Shown here in pieces: positions 42,181-50,928 of a DNA stretch of 64,000 bases (the stretch's first letter is position 1; each line of letters opens with the position of its first letter). The notes beneath the pieces are model-generated. The model did no database searches. It saw only the letters and a list, made by a program, of their open reading frames with translations, and was not told the origin of the DNA. The position numbers were made by a program, and so were the translations under genes. The DNA lies in assembly GCF_003977595.1 (NCBI RefSeq), contig NZ_RYYR01000016.1:1-64000 (forward strand), in the 5' to 3' direction. Origin of the DNA: Lysinibacillus antri. GTDB lineage: Bacteria; Bacillota; Bacilli; Bacillales_A; Planococcaceae.

Positions 42181-44527
42181 ACACTGACTCTAATAAAGAT
42201 TCACATTTTTCTAAATGTGCTCTCATTTCTTCCATTTTTAATGTCACATCTTGTGATTGGTGTCGTTTCATTTGTTCCACTTCATTTAACTTCTCTTCCC
42301 AAGTGGCAAGTTCTCCATAGTAATGTTCAGGTAACATCGTTTCGACGGTTTGATAAATGCGTGCAAATTCAGTTTGAATCCATTCACGGTAGTTTGCTTT
42401 TTGTTCTTCAAGAATTTCTGTTACTTGTTGAAGGATTTGCGTTTGATAATGTTTCTTCTGTTGTTGTTGAAGCGTTTCTTCACGTTGCTTTTCTAATTGT
42501 TGCAATTGATTTTGTAAATCCGTTTGTAGATTTTCTAGTTTTCTTTCATATTGAACACGGATTGCTTCATTTTCTTTTGCTTGTTGTTCTAGCTGACTTA
42601 ATGTATTTACCCGTTCTTGATATTGGCGTTCAATTTCATATTTTTTCGTAAAGAATTGATTGCGATGTTCTATATCTTCTGTTTCCATAGGTGCTCGATT
42701 TCCATCAATGGACTTTCCGATTTTCACAGCCAATGTTTCAATCGGACTTGTAACCATATCCAATGTTTTGATGGCGGTTTGTAATGGCGATTGCTCACCT
42801 TTTTTCATTTTTGATAGTTCGTCGTTTGGTACATTTCCACCACCAGTAGCTAAAATCAACCCTTTTTCAACGACTTCTTGCTTAATCTTCTCTTTTGCTG
42901 CTTTTAATGCTGCTTCTTTCGCCGCCTTTTTTGCCGCTTCTTCGGCTGCTTTTTTCGCTGCCTCTTTTCCTGCAATTTTCGCTCCTTCTTTTGCCGCAAC
43001 CTTTCCGCTTACTTGCGCCCCTGCAGATACACCTGCTGTTGCCATGGCCAAACCTACAGCGAGGGCAATATCACCAACGAAACCAACACCTCGTAAGATT
43101 TTTTCTGCTTTTCGAGGATCATGTGTTTCATCTTTAATAATTTTAGGAACGTATTGCTCTGCTGCAAGTTCAGCGAGTTCCTGCAATTCCTCTGTAAGAC
43201 GCGCCCGTTCCTCTTCCGTTGCATGTTGTGGTAGATTTTTAAGCTGATCTGATTTTGATTCGAATTTGCGTACAAGTTGTTGTTTTTGTCGTTCAAATTG
43301 TTGTGATAGTTCGTCATAGCTCATCTCTGAATAGTTTAGAGACAATTCAGCTGTCTCAAGTGGTGCTAGATGAAAAGATAAGTCTTTGCCAAGAACTTTT
43401 GCTAAACGCGCGGTCACGACAGACACAATAGATTGACGCGATGAAGCCAATACATTTTCAAGTAATAATTCCAATTGTTCAACGGAGGCATTTTGATGGT
43501 TTTGTATTACTTTTTCAACTTCTTTTGTTAACTTAGACATCTCTTCATTTAAAATGCGATCCATATCTAGTTCGTTTTCTTTTAATAGTTGCTGTGTTTG
43601 GGAAAGTTCCTTAGCAATTTGGGTTTCCACTTTGGAGTATTCCAGTTGCACTTTTTGCTTTTCATCATCTAATTTCACTTCATCATTGGAAAGCGCTAAT
43701 TGTAAGAACGTAATTTCGTTTTCGATCGTATCTTTTTGACGTTGTAAAAATTGATCAACACTATGTTTAAAACGTTTTTTCTTGATTTTCTCTACATTGT
43801 TTACAATATGTAAAATAAAGTTATTGTACAGGTGGTCGATATTAAAGCCCGTTTTTGCACTTACTGCAAACACAGGATATGCTTTGCCCAATTGTTCTTC
43901 AATATCAGACGCTACTTTTTCTTTTAAGTCTTCAATGGAAATCCCTTCTGATTCGTCAATTCGATCCACTTTATTAATAACAAAAGAAATATTCGGTTGG
44001 TATACTAAAATCTTTTTAATATACACGATGTCTTCCATTGTAAGTCCTTGCCATGGCATCACGTATAACACGGCATCCGCATGTAGCATGGCTGACTCGG
44101 AGGACTCGATATGGGATTTAAATTTCGTATTCCGTCCTGGCGTGTCGATAAACTGGACACTATTCAGCCAAGTTGGACGGGGTAAAGAAATCTCGATTCG
44201 ATCAATAATATCAGCAGTTGATCCCACCACATAAGAATGAAGTTGCTCCTTGTCAATCATTTGACGTTCTCCTGATTTTGAAACTAATACAACATTCTCT
44301 TCTCGACCCGCAGAAATATGTGTTGGAATCGCGGTTGTTTCATTCACATGGGTTGGGAGTAAATTGTCGTGATGAATGAGTTTGTTAATAAGTTCAGATT
44401 TCCCAACGCTAAATGAACCAAATAAGCCAATTACCACTTCTTTTTTGGCTAATTGCTGGCTAATCGATGTAATAATGTTTCGATCGGCATCGTTTAATGG
44501 TAGCTGCAAAATTTGCTCGATGTTCAT
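42161..44527 (-). CDS. Dynamin-like GTPase 3 with hydrophobic segment and Ala/Lys-rich block
   Basis: The 788-residue protein has an N-terminal dynamin G domain: G1 GSFSVGKS (37-44), G3 DTPG (128-131), G4 NKVD (185-188), G5 SAK (223-225). Long helices follow. Residues 477-510 form a hydrophobic, Gly/Ala-rich stretch like the membrane-inserting paddle of bacterial dynamins. Residues 511-552 are an Ala/Lys/Glu repeat (AAKKAAEEAAKKAAKEAA). A coiled-coil C-terminus follows. It probably remodels or tethers membranes after GTP binding. AAAGGAGAGG precedes the ATG, 14 nt after the previous stop. Confidence 0.85.
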   Translation of the reverse strand: MNIEQILQLPLNDADRNIITSISQQLAKKEVVIGLFGSFSVGKSELINKLIHHDNLLPTHVNETTAIPTHISAGREENVVLVSKSGERQMIDKEQLHSYVVGSTADIIDRIEISLPRPTWLNSVQFIDTPGRNTKFKSHIESSESAMLHADAVLYVMPWQGLTMEDIVYIKKILVYQPNISFVINKVDRIDESEGISIEDLKEKVASDIEEQLGKAYPVFAVSAKTGFNIDHLYNNFILHIVNNVEKIKKKRFKHSVDQFLQRQKDTIENEITFLQLALSNDEVKLDDEKQKVQLEYSKVETQIAKELSQTQQLLKENELDMDRILNEEMSKLTKEVEKVIQNHQNASVEQLELLLENVLASSRQSIVSVVTARLAKVLGKDLSFHLAPLETAELSLNYSEMSYDELSQQFERQKQQLVRKFESKSDQLKNLPQHATEEERARLTEELQELAELAAEQYVPKIIKDETHDPRKAEKILRGVGFVGDIALAVGLAMATAGVSAGAQVSGKVAAKEGAKIAGKEAAKKAAEEAAKKAAKEAALKAAKEKIKQEVVEKGLILATGGGNVPNDELSKMKKGEQSPLQTAIKTLDMVTSPIETLAVKIGKSIDGNRAPMETEDIEHRNQFFTKKYEIERQYQERVNTLSQLEQQAKENEAIRVQYERKLENLQTDLQNQLQQLEKQREETLQQQQKKHYQTQILQQVTEILEEQKANYREWIQTEFARIYQTVETMLPEHYYGELATWEEKLNEVEQMKRHQSQDVTLKMEEMRAHLEKCESLLESVYEVETL

Positions 44528-44541
44528 ATAGTCCTCTCCTT

Positions 44542-46779
44542 TTAAATGATTTCGATTTGTATTCGTGCGTTTTCGGCTGAAATTACTTTTTCGATATTAC
44601 TTACGATTTCGGATATGCGAGCTTGTTCATTCGTATTTTGCTCGATTAATTGTTTACGTTCTTCTAGATGCTTTTGTGATTCTGCAAGGGATTGATCCTG
44701 CTCTTCTGTATATTGGGTGATGCGTTCTTGTGCAATCTTTAACGCATCCAAATCGCGAAGGAATGAACGGTAATCACGTTTCTTTGTTAACAACGCACTT
44801 TCTAAATCGCGCAAAATTCGACGTTTCTCTTTTTCAAGAGCACGATCCATTGCTTGTACGTGTTCAGATACTTGTTGTAAGTAAGTCGCTTCCTTTTGAT
44901 GGCGAAGTTCACGTTTCGCCTCACGGAAATCTTCCATATCTTCAAAGTTAGAAGAGATGGCACTGGAACTAAACATCGCTTCCATTTGTTCACGACGCGC
45001 GGTACTTAGTTTCTCTTCATTTTCTTTCATAATTCGTCGGCGTTGCTCAATGAGTAAATCATATTCTTCATTTTTTACATCACGGAACCCTTTTTTATCA
45101 AACCAAAGTGTTCGTTCTTTAATGACGCCATATTCTTTTTTCGTTGCACTCGTGCGATTGATTAGCATATTACGGAAGGCAATCTCTTCATCGTGACGTT
45201 TTTTCATTTCGTCAATTTCCATTTGTTTAAATTTCAAGTTGGCTTCTGCTTCAATTTTTTGTTTCAATAATTCTTTATCTTCTTCGATATCTTGTTGCTG
45301 TGCTTTAAATTTTGCTTCCACTTCTTCGCGAATTTGCATAATATCTAATTTTTTTGTATTTTTTATTGCTAGATTTGCTTTGACGGATGTATCAATTTGA
45401 ATCGTTGACGTATCCACATTGACTTCAAAACCATCTAGTCTTTGGCGCATCACATCATTTAATCGACCTGCCAAATCATCTACACTTTGGGTAAATAATA
45501 GCTCATAACGGTTGTTGAAGCTTAAAATTTCATGTTGAATCATCTCTTCAAGCTCTTCGTTTGAAATCACTTGGTTTACCGATTCTTTAATATCGTCAAC
45601 TAACTTATCAAATCGAGAATTAAAATCTTGTTCACTTGCACGTATTTCATCTTGGAACAGATTTTTTAATTGCATAATGTCGTTTTTTAACTGGATTTTT
45701 CGAAGTTCGATTTCGTCCATAAGTCGTTGTTGTTGTGCTTCTAACTGCTCGATATCGATTTGACCCGCAACAAGCTCTTTTACTTCGGCCAGTTTTCTAC
45801 CTAACTCACTATAAAAATTTAAAATCGAAAGGTATGGCGCACGAAGTAAATCTTGTGCTTTTTCTCCATCGAATAAATAGCTTTCTAATTGCTGTTCAAA
45901 GTTTCCAAAGCGCGATTGAGAAAACAGTTCTTCAACCGGTGTATTTTCCCAATGTTTCGTTTTAACATTCGTATCGCGGGATTTTAATGCTTGCAGTGCA
46001 CTTAAAGGATATAATTTAGCGCGATCTACAGGCACAGATTGGTAGTCATTCTGTTTTAATGCACCTTCTAAAATGTCGATTACTTCTTGAATTTGATCTT
46101 CTGGCACACCATCTAAACGATTGCCCACAAAGAAAATGCGGTCGATGCTATCCGCTAATTCCCGTAAAAACTTAAATTCCGTTTGTTTTCCCGGTTGTTC
46201 TAAGTTAAATAGAAGAATACTCGCATTTGATTTTTTTATTTGTTCCTTTGTAATGCGTTCATGTTCTGGATGCAACGCCTGAAGTCCTGGTGTATCTACT
46301 AGTACGACCCCATCCTTTAAGTACGGAGAGTCGATAAAAATATCGACATATTTCACTTGGGAGGAGACTTCTAGTTTTTTACTCATCTCCGTTACATATT
46401 CGTCTAATTCATCAAAAGATACGTCCACTGTCTTCCCATCTTGAAAATGAACAACCGCAAGTTCACGTCCTGGCCCATCATCTAAATGGCGAATAAAGTT
46501 GACAGTGGCCGTCGTCGGAGTCACTTTTGATGGCAACACCTCTTTTCGTAGTAAGGCGTTAATAAATGTGGATTTCCCTGTCGAAAATTCCCCAACAATC
46601 ACAATTTCGAAACGATTTTGTTGCCAATTTTTCTGTTGAGATTTTAAAATGTCGATTTCCTTTTCAATCGTGACATATTGCCCTAATTCATCTTTGACAT
46701 TTTCAGCGAGTGTAAATGCTTGTTCAAAGGCTTGTTGAACAAGCTCTGTTTTTTCATTCCATTTCGTACGTAATTCCAT
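44542..46779 (-). CDS. Dynamin-like GTPase 2
   Basis: The 745-residue protein has G1 GEFSTGKS (63-70), G2 Thr-rich TPTTATVNF, G3 DTPGLQ (162-165) and G4 NRLD (220-223), followed by long helical stretches with many charged residues. It is distinct from GTPases 1 and 3. Start 46779 has GAGG 8 nt upstream; GTG 46788 is inside that RBS. It is the second gene of the operon, 18 nt after the first stop. No TM is obvious, so membrane contact probably occurs through the helical stalk or partners. Confidence 0.85.
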   Translation of the reverse strand: MELRTKWNEKTELVQQAFEQAFTLAENVKDELGQYVTIEKEIDILKSQQKNWQQNRFEIVIVGEFSTGKSTFINALLRKEVLPSKVTPTTATVNFIRHLDDGPGRELAVVHFQDGKTVDVSFDELDEYVTEMSKKLEVSSQVKYVDIFIDSPYLKDGVVLVDTPGLQALHPEHERITKEQIKKSNASILLFNLEQPGKQTEFKFLRELADSIDRIFFVGNRLDGVPEDQIQEVIDILEGALKQNDYQSVPVDRAKLYPLSALQALKSRDTNVKTKHWENTPVEELFSQSRFGNFEQQLESYLFDGEKAQDLLRAPYLSILNFYSELGRKLAEVKELVAGQIDIEQLEAQQQRLMDEIELRKIQLKNDIMQLKNLFQDEIRASEQDFNSRFDKLVDDIKESVNQVISNEELEEMIQHEILSFNNRYELLFTQSVDDLAGRLNDVMRQRLDGFEVNVDTSTIQIDTSVKANLAIKNTKKLDIMQIREEVEAKFKAQQQDIEEDKELLKQKIEAEANLKFKQMEIDEMKKRHDEEIAFRNMLINRTSATKKEYGVIKERTLWFDKKGFRDVKNEEYDLLIEQRRRIMKENEEKLSTARREQMEAMFSSSAISSNFEDMEDFREAKRELRHQKEATYLQQVSEHVQAMDRALEKEKRRILRDLESALLTKKRDYRSFLRDLDALKIAQERITQYTEEQDQSLAESQKHLEERKQLIEQNTNEQARISEIVSNIEKVISAENARIQIEII

Positions 46780-46797
46780 TAATTTCACCTCTATTAA

Positions 46798-48867
46798 TTA
46801 ATTGACATAAAGTTTTGAGACATGATCTTTTTCAGCTAATAATACAAAATCTTGGAAAACTTGACTTACTTCATCTAAATGCTGTTCACAACGTTCTAAA
46901 TGATGCTGCTTATGCAAGTTCCACTCACTGTCTACATCTTCTTCAAAATGTCGATACGTTTGTAAAACTTGAGCAGAGTTATTATTGATTGTCTCTGCAA
47001 TACTTCTCATTAATTGATCGCGGATTTCATCTTCTTCTTCTCCAATTTGATCATAAGCTTTTGATAATTTTTCGATATTTTGACGGATTTCTTGAAGGGC
47101 GGAAACTTTCATCTCTTCATTTCCATCACGAATTCGCTTATATTTTTCTTTAATAAATTCGACTTCTTCCTTCCATTGTCGTTGCCGTGAATCATCATAA
47201 TGCGCAACGGTTTTCTTAAAGAATAAAAGCTTTCGTTGCGTCTCGATATAATGCTCAACTTCTGGCATGTCCCCGAGTTGATGGAGTTCACTTTGCTCGT
47301 TTAAGCTCGTATTTTGCAATTCCTTTTCAAAATAAGAACTTAGCTCGTTCTCTTGTTGTTTTAGTTGCTTATTACTTCGTTTAACCCCTGCATATTTTCG
47401 TTGTACTCCATCTAGTGCTTCTTTATAGCTCCCTAGTGAACCTTGGTCTAAATACAAGTCCACGGGTTTAATTTTTAATGGGATAAGCTTTTGTTTAAAA
47501 TCGTTCCAATTAATGTCAACATTCGTGTTCATCGATTCTAACATATCAACAAATGCATCATCTTCCTCACTCATCGTTTGGATGATGTTCGATTGGTAGT
47601 CAAGGGACATTTCTTGCACCTTTTCTTCCCATAAGCTATAAGATTTTGAAGCTTGCTTTTCATAGTTCATAAAGGCTTGTTCAATCGGTGAAACATCTAA
47701 AAGAAATGCACTCATTTGTTGATGAACCTGTTGTCGAAATGCTTTAAATTCTTCTTGTATTCGTGTTTTCATTTCGTTTTTCAACTTTTTGAGAGGCTCA
47801 TCAAAACAGTTTAGTTGGCTTTCTATACAGCGGTAGCGTTCTTTTATTAATTTTTCTCCTTGGATTAGTACTTCTTGATATTGCGATTTCGTAATAGCAA
47901 TCAAGCGTTCCAATCGTTGCTGACGTTCATTCTCTACTTCCAAATTGTGGGCTTGTTGCTCTGCTTCCACATTCGAAATTTCATGGAGTAATAGATCTAA
48001 ATCATAGGAAATGGATTTTAATGTTGCTTCTTCGTATTCGCGTTTTTCCATATAAGCAAACAAATCAGCTTCTAATTCACCTATATTGGATTCAACTAGT
48101 AACGCAGTATCCTTTTGTTGTTTTCCTTGTAATGCTTTTATCGATGAAACAGGATAAATTTTCGTGTCGTGAATATGTTGAACATGCTCTTGTAATTCTT
48201 GTTGAACGTTTTGTTGCACTAGTAACCAATCATCGTTTGTAAGGTCATCCACATGTGTAGCCACAAGGAAAATCCGTTTTTGTTTTTGGATTAAGGAGCT
48301 TAATAGGTCATAGTCTGTTTGATCAATCCCTTTTTGCCCGTTAAAGAGATACATCACGGCAGATGCTTCTACTAAAGCATGTTCCGTTACTTGAAATGCC
48401 GTGGAAGTAAGCGAGTTCGCACCTGGTGTATCAATGAGGATTAACTGTTCATCCAAAATTGAAAGTGGCCAAAATACATCTACAAAGCGAAGTTCGTCCG
48501 TAATATCGGTCCCTTGGAAGGTTGTATAGGTTTCTAAATCGGCAATATCTTCAACCGGAACTTCTTTTGATTGCCCATTTTGGTACTGTAAAACAAGTCT
48601 TGGCGCCTGATCAGTAGGACAATAGCGAATACGGGTTAACACCTTGGTCGATTCAATTCGGCGAGCAGATAATAGAGACTCTCCTAAAATGGCATTTAAT
48701 AAGGCGGATTTCCCTACACTAAACTGCCCCACTACAACGATGCTACTATATAAATTATTTAGTCGATTATGTATACTTTGTAACTCTTCACCAAAGAAAA
48801 GGTCATCACCATATTTAGACATTTGATCAAATAGAATGATTTGGAGCTCTTTTTTTGTTTTCGCCAC
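46798..48867 (-). CDS. Dynamin-like GTPase 1 (first gene of the operon)
   Basis: The 689-residue protein has G1 GQFSVGKS (47-54), G3 DTPGANS (from 146) and G4 THVDD (204-208). It has a long helical C-terminus with HE-rich and Lys-rich regions. The GTG start follows AAAGGAGG. It has no TM. Together with GTPases 2 and 3 it forms a tandem of three different dynamins, as in bacterial systems where partners form hetero-oligomers. Confidence 0.85.
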   Translation of the reverse strand: MAKTKKELQIILFDQMSKYGDDLFFGEELQSIHNRLNNLYSSIVVVGQFSVGKSALLNAILGESLLSARRIESTKVLTRIRYCPTDQAPRLVLQYQNGQSKEVPVEDIADLETYTTFQGTDITDELRFVDVFWPLSILDEQLILIDTPGANSLTSTAFQVTEHALVEASAVMYLFNGQKGIDQTDYDLLSSLIQKQKRIFLVATHVDDLTNDDWLLVQQNVQQELQEHVQHIHDTKIYPVSSIKALQGKQQKDTALLVESNIGELEADLFAYMEKREYEEATLKSISYDLDLLLHEISNVEAEQQAHNLEVENERQQRLERLIAITKSQYQEVLIQGEKLIKERYRCIESQLNCFDEPLKKLKNEMKTRIQEEFKAFRQQVHQQMSAFLLDVSPIEQAFMNYEKQASKSYSLWEEKVQEMSLDYQSNIIQTMSEEDDAFVDMLESMNTNVDINWNDFKQKLIPLKIKPVDLYLDQGSLGSYKEALDGVQRKYAGVKRSNKQLKQQENELSSYFEKELQNTSLNEQSELHQLGDMPEVEHYIETQRKLLFFKKTVAHYDDSRQRQWKEEVEFIKEKYKRIRDGNEEMKVSALQEIRQNIEKLSKAYDQIGEEEDEIRDQLMRSIAETINNNSAQVLQTYRHFEEDVDSEWNLHKQHHLERCEQHLDEVSQVFQDFVLLAEKDHVSKLYVN

Positions 48868-49087
48868 AAAAATCCTCCTTTAAAAATAGAAAAATATGTA
48901 AGCTATTTGTCAGACTAATATAACATATTTATATAAATCATTATATCTATAAATAGATAGTTTAGTTAACTTACTTTTGGTTGATAGTCTTGGATTTATT
49001 TGGATTCCCTCTAAAGAATTTATAAAAATTTTTGATTTCCCCTCAATTCTAATATTATTTCCACATAATACTTTTAAGTAAATTTAG

Positions 49088-49130
49088 ATAAAAAAATGCC
49101 AGCACAACAATTACAGTTATACTGGCATAA
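49088..49130 (-). terminator. Hairpin upstream of the dynamin operon
   Basis: TATGCCAG pairs with CTGGCAT, followed by seven T on the minus strand. No gene lies immediately upstream on that strand, so it would block transcription coming through the repeat array toward the operon. Confidence 0.6.
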
Positions 49131-49162
49131 GGTTATTTAATTTACTCGTTATAAAATAATCA

Positions 49163-49720
49163 AAGTAAACCTCATAACCTCAATGAACACCCCAATCACG
49201 GGAAAATTCGATCAAAGGGGGCTTCATCACACCGATGAACACCCTAATCACGGGAAAATTCGATCAAAGGGGGCTTCATCACACCGATGAACACCCCAAT
49301 CACGGGAAAATTCGATCAAAGGGGGCTTCATCACCTCGATGAACACCCCAATCACGGGAAAATTCGATCAAAGAAGGCTTCATTACACCGATGAACACCC
49401 CAATCACGGAAAAATTTGATCAAAGGGGGCTTCATCACACCGATGAACACCCCAATCACGGAAAAATTCGATCAAAGGGGGCTTCATCACACCGATGAAC
49501 ACCCCAATCACGGAAAAATTCGATCAAAGGGGGTTTCATCACACCGATGAACACCCTAATCATACAAAAATTCAATCAAAGCGGGCTTCATCACACCGAT
49601 GAACAACCCAATCACGGGAAAATTCGATCAAAGGGGGCTTCATCACACCGATGAACACCCCAATCACGAAAAAATTTAATCGAAGGGGGCTTCATAAGCC
49701 GAATGAAGTACAAAACCACT
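49163..49720. repeat. 52-bp tandem repeat array 4
   Basis: About ten and a half units in 52-bp steps (ATGAACACC at about 49183, 49235, 49287, 49339, 49391, 49443 and so on). The core is ATGAACACCCCAATCACG, then GGGAAAATTCGATCAAAG and GGGGGCTTCATC. Each unit can fold ATGAA-x-x-CCC onto GGG-x-x-TTCAT. It fills the 48868-49838 spacer together with the hairpin and the operon promoter. Confidence 0.92.
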
Positions 49721-49838
49721 AAAAAAATTAAATGTTTTTAATATCCCACTAGTTTCCCCCGTACTCCCACCACATCCGTAACAAATTCCATCACGCCTAT
49801 GTATGTTGCTAGTATCAATTCTATTTGGAGGAATTCAT

Positions 49839-50216
49839 ATGAAACAATCGAATGTAATCGACTTCTTTTCTAAAAAGACTTATTCCGAAATCGCCTCAAA
49901 GGACTGGCAAAAAAACGATGAACTGACAAATCAATTCGGTATTTATTTAGGCTGTTTTGGAGGAAATGATACAAAAATCATTCGTAACTTATCCGATGAA
50001 CTCAACATGAAACGTATACAAATTGAGCAACTCACAGCAGAATGGGAACAACTTCATGAGCAGTACAATGAAGCCCTCCACCGTTGCTTAGCATATTTAA
50101 ACATACCTAAACAAATTCACATTAACTTTGAAAATGATTCCATAATGGTTAGTGTTAATGGAGATGTTTGGGTGATCCATGATTATGAGGAAAAAGTAAG
50201 AGCGCATCAGGAATAA
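49839..50216 (+). CDS. Hypothetical soluble protein
   Basis: The 125-residue protein starts MKQSNVIDFFSKKTY with TTGGAGG 10 nt upstream. A helical middle (MKRIQIEQLTAEWEQLHEQY) and a beta C-terminus (INFENDSIMVSVNGDVWVIHD) follow. I do not recognise it. A bidirectional terminator separates it from comA. Confidence 0.6.
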   Translation: MKQSNVIDFFSKKTYSEIASKDWQKNDELTNQFGIYLGCFGGNDTKIIRNLSDELNMKRIQIEQLTAEWEQLHEQYNEALHRCLAYLNIPKQIHINFENDSIMVSVNGDVWVIHDYEEKVRAHQE

Positions 50217-50249
50217 TAACGTTACTGGAGTAGGCTGTACTAAACGATA

Positions 50250-50290
50250 TAAAAAAATGGTCCAACATGAATTGTGCTGGACCATTTTCT
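50250..50290. terminator. Bidirectional terminator
   Basis: AATGGTCCA pairs with TGGACCATT, with A and T runs on opposite sides. It ends both the plus-strand gene and comA. Confidence 0.75.
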
Positions 50291-50310
50291 CGACATATTA
50301 CCAAAAAGAT

Positions 50311-50928
50311 TTAAATCAAATTCTTCTCCTTCACCACTTCAATCGCTTGTACGCGGGATGTCACATCCAGTAAAGTGAATAACTGCGTCAGGTAGCGCTC
50401 CACTGTACGTTGGGTTACATTGAGTTTTTCGGCGATCATTTTGTTTGTATAGCCATCCATTAACATTGTCATCAATTGCGTTTCTTTTTTCGTTAACTTG
50501 AGCGCCTCGCAATTATTTTGCATTTTCTTGTTGATAAAATTAATAAAATCAACCGGTAACACTAAGTCTCCTTGTACAATTGATCGAATGGTTTGGATTA
50601 CCTTATCACGAGAAACTGTCTTTGAAAGGACTCCATCAATCTTCTTTTCTAGAATTAATGGATAATACGAACGAATGTCATCTCCTGTGTATAAAATCAC
50701 GAAGGCGTCTTCTTGGAATGCCTTAATTTCTGCAGCAAGTACGATTCCGTTTTTCGCATTCATATTTACATCTACTAAAAATACATCAAAACGTGTAGTT
50801 TGCATTTGAGAAAGTACATTTGTCGGGTCGCTTTCTGTTTCAATATGAATATCTTCTACACCTTGAAACAGAAGCTTTGAACCATCTAACACGATTGGAT
50901 GGTCATCTATTATTAATACTGAAATCAT
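50311..50928 (-). CDS. comA: ComA-like NarL/LuxR-family response regulator
   Basis: From ATG 50928 the protein has 205 residues. A receiver domain has Asp8/Asp9, phosphorylation Asp53 in FLVDVNM and Lys103; a C-terminal LuxR HTH has LTKKETQLMTMLMDGYTNKM and TQRTVERYLTQLF. GGACG lies before the start and the gene overlaps the 3' end of comP by 26 nt. It should be phosphorylated by ComP and activate a quorum-regulated regulon. Confidence 0.88.
   Translation of the reverse strand: MISVLIIDDHPIVLDGSKLLFQGVEDIHIETESDPTNVLSQMQTTRFDVFLVDVNMNAKNGIVLAAEIKAFQEDAFVILYTGDDIRSYYPLILEKKIDGVLSKTVSRDKVIQTIRSIVQGDLVLPVDFINFINKKMQNNCEALKLTKKETQLMTMLMDGYTNKMIAEKLNVTQRTVERYLTQLFTLLDVTSRVQAIEVVKEKNLI

Noticed and set aside
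42660-43247. 195-codon frame antisense to GTPase 3
   Set aside because: A by-product of the Ala/Lys-rich codon repeats on the coding strand.
12271-49720. The 52-bp arrays as CRISPR
   Set aside because: The whole unit repeats; there are no unique spacers between conserved repeats and no cas genes in the window.
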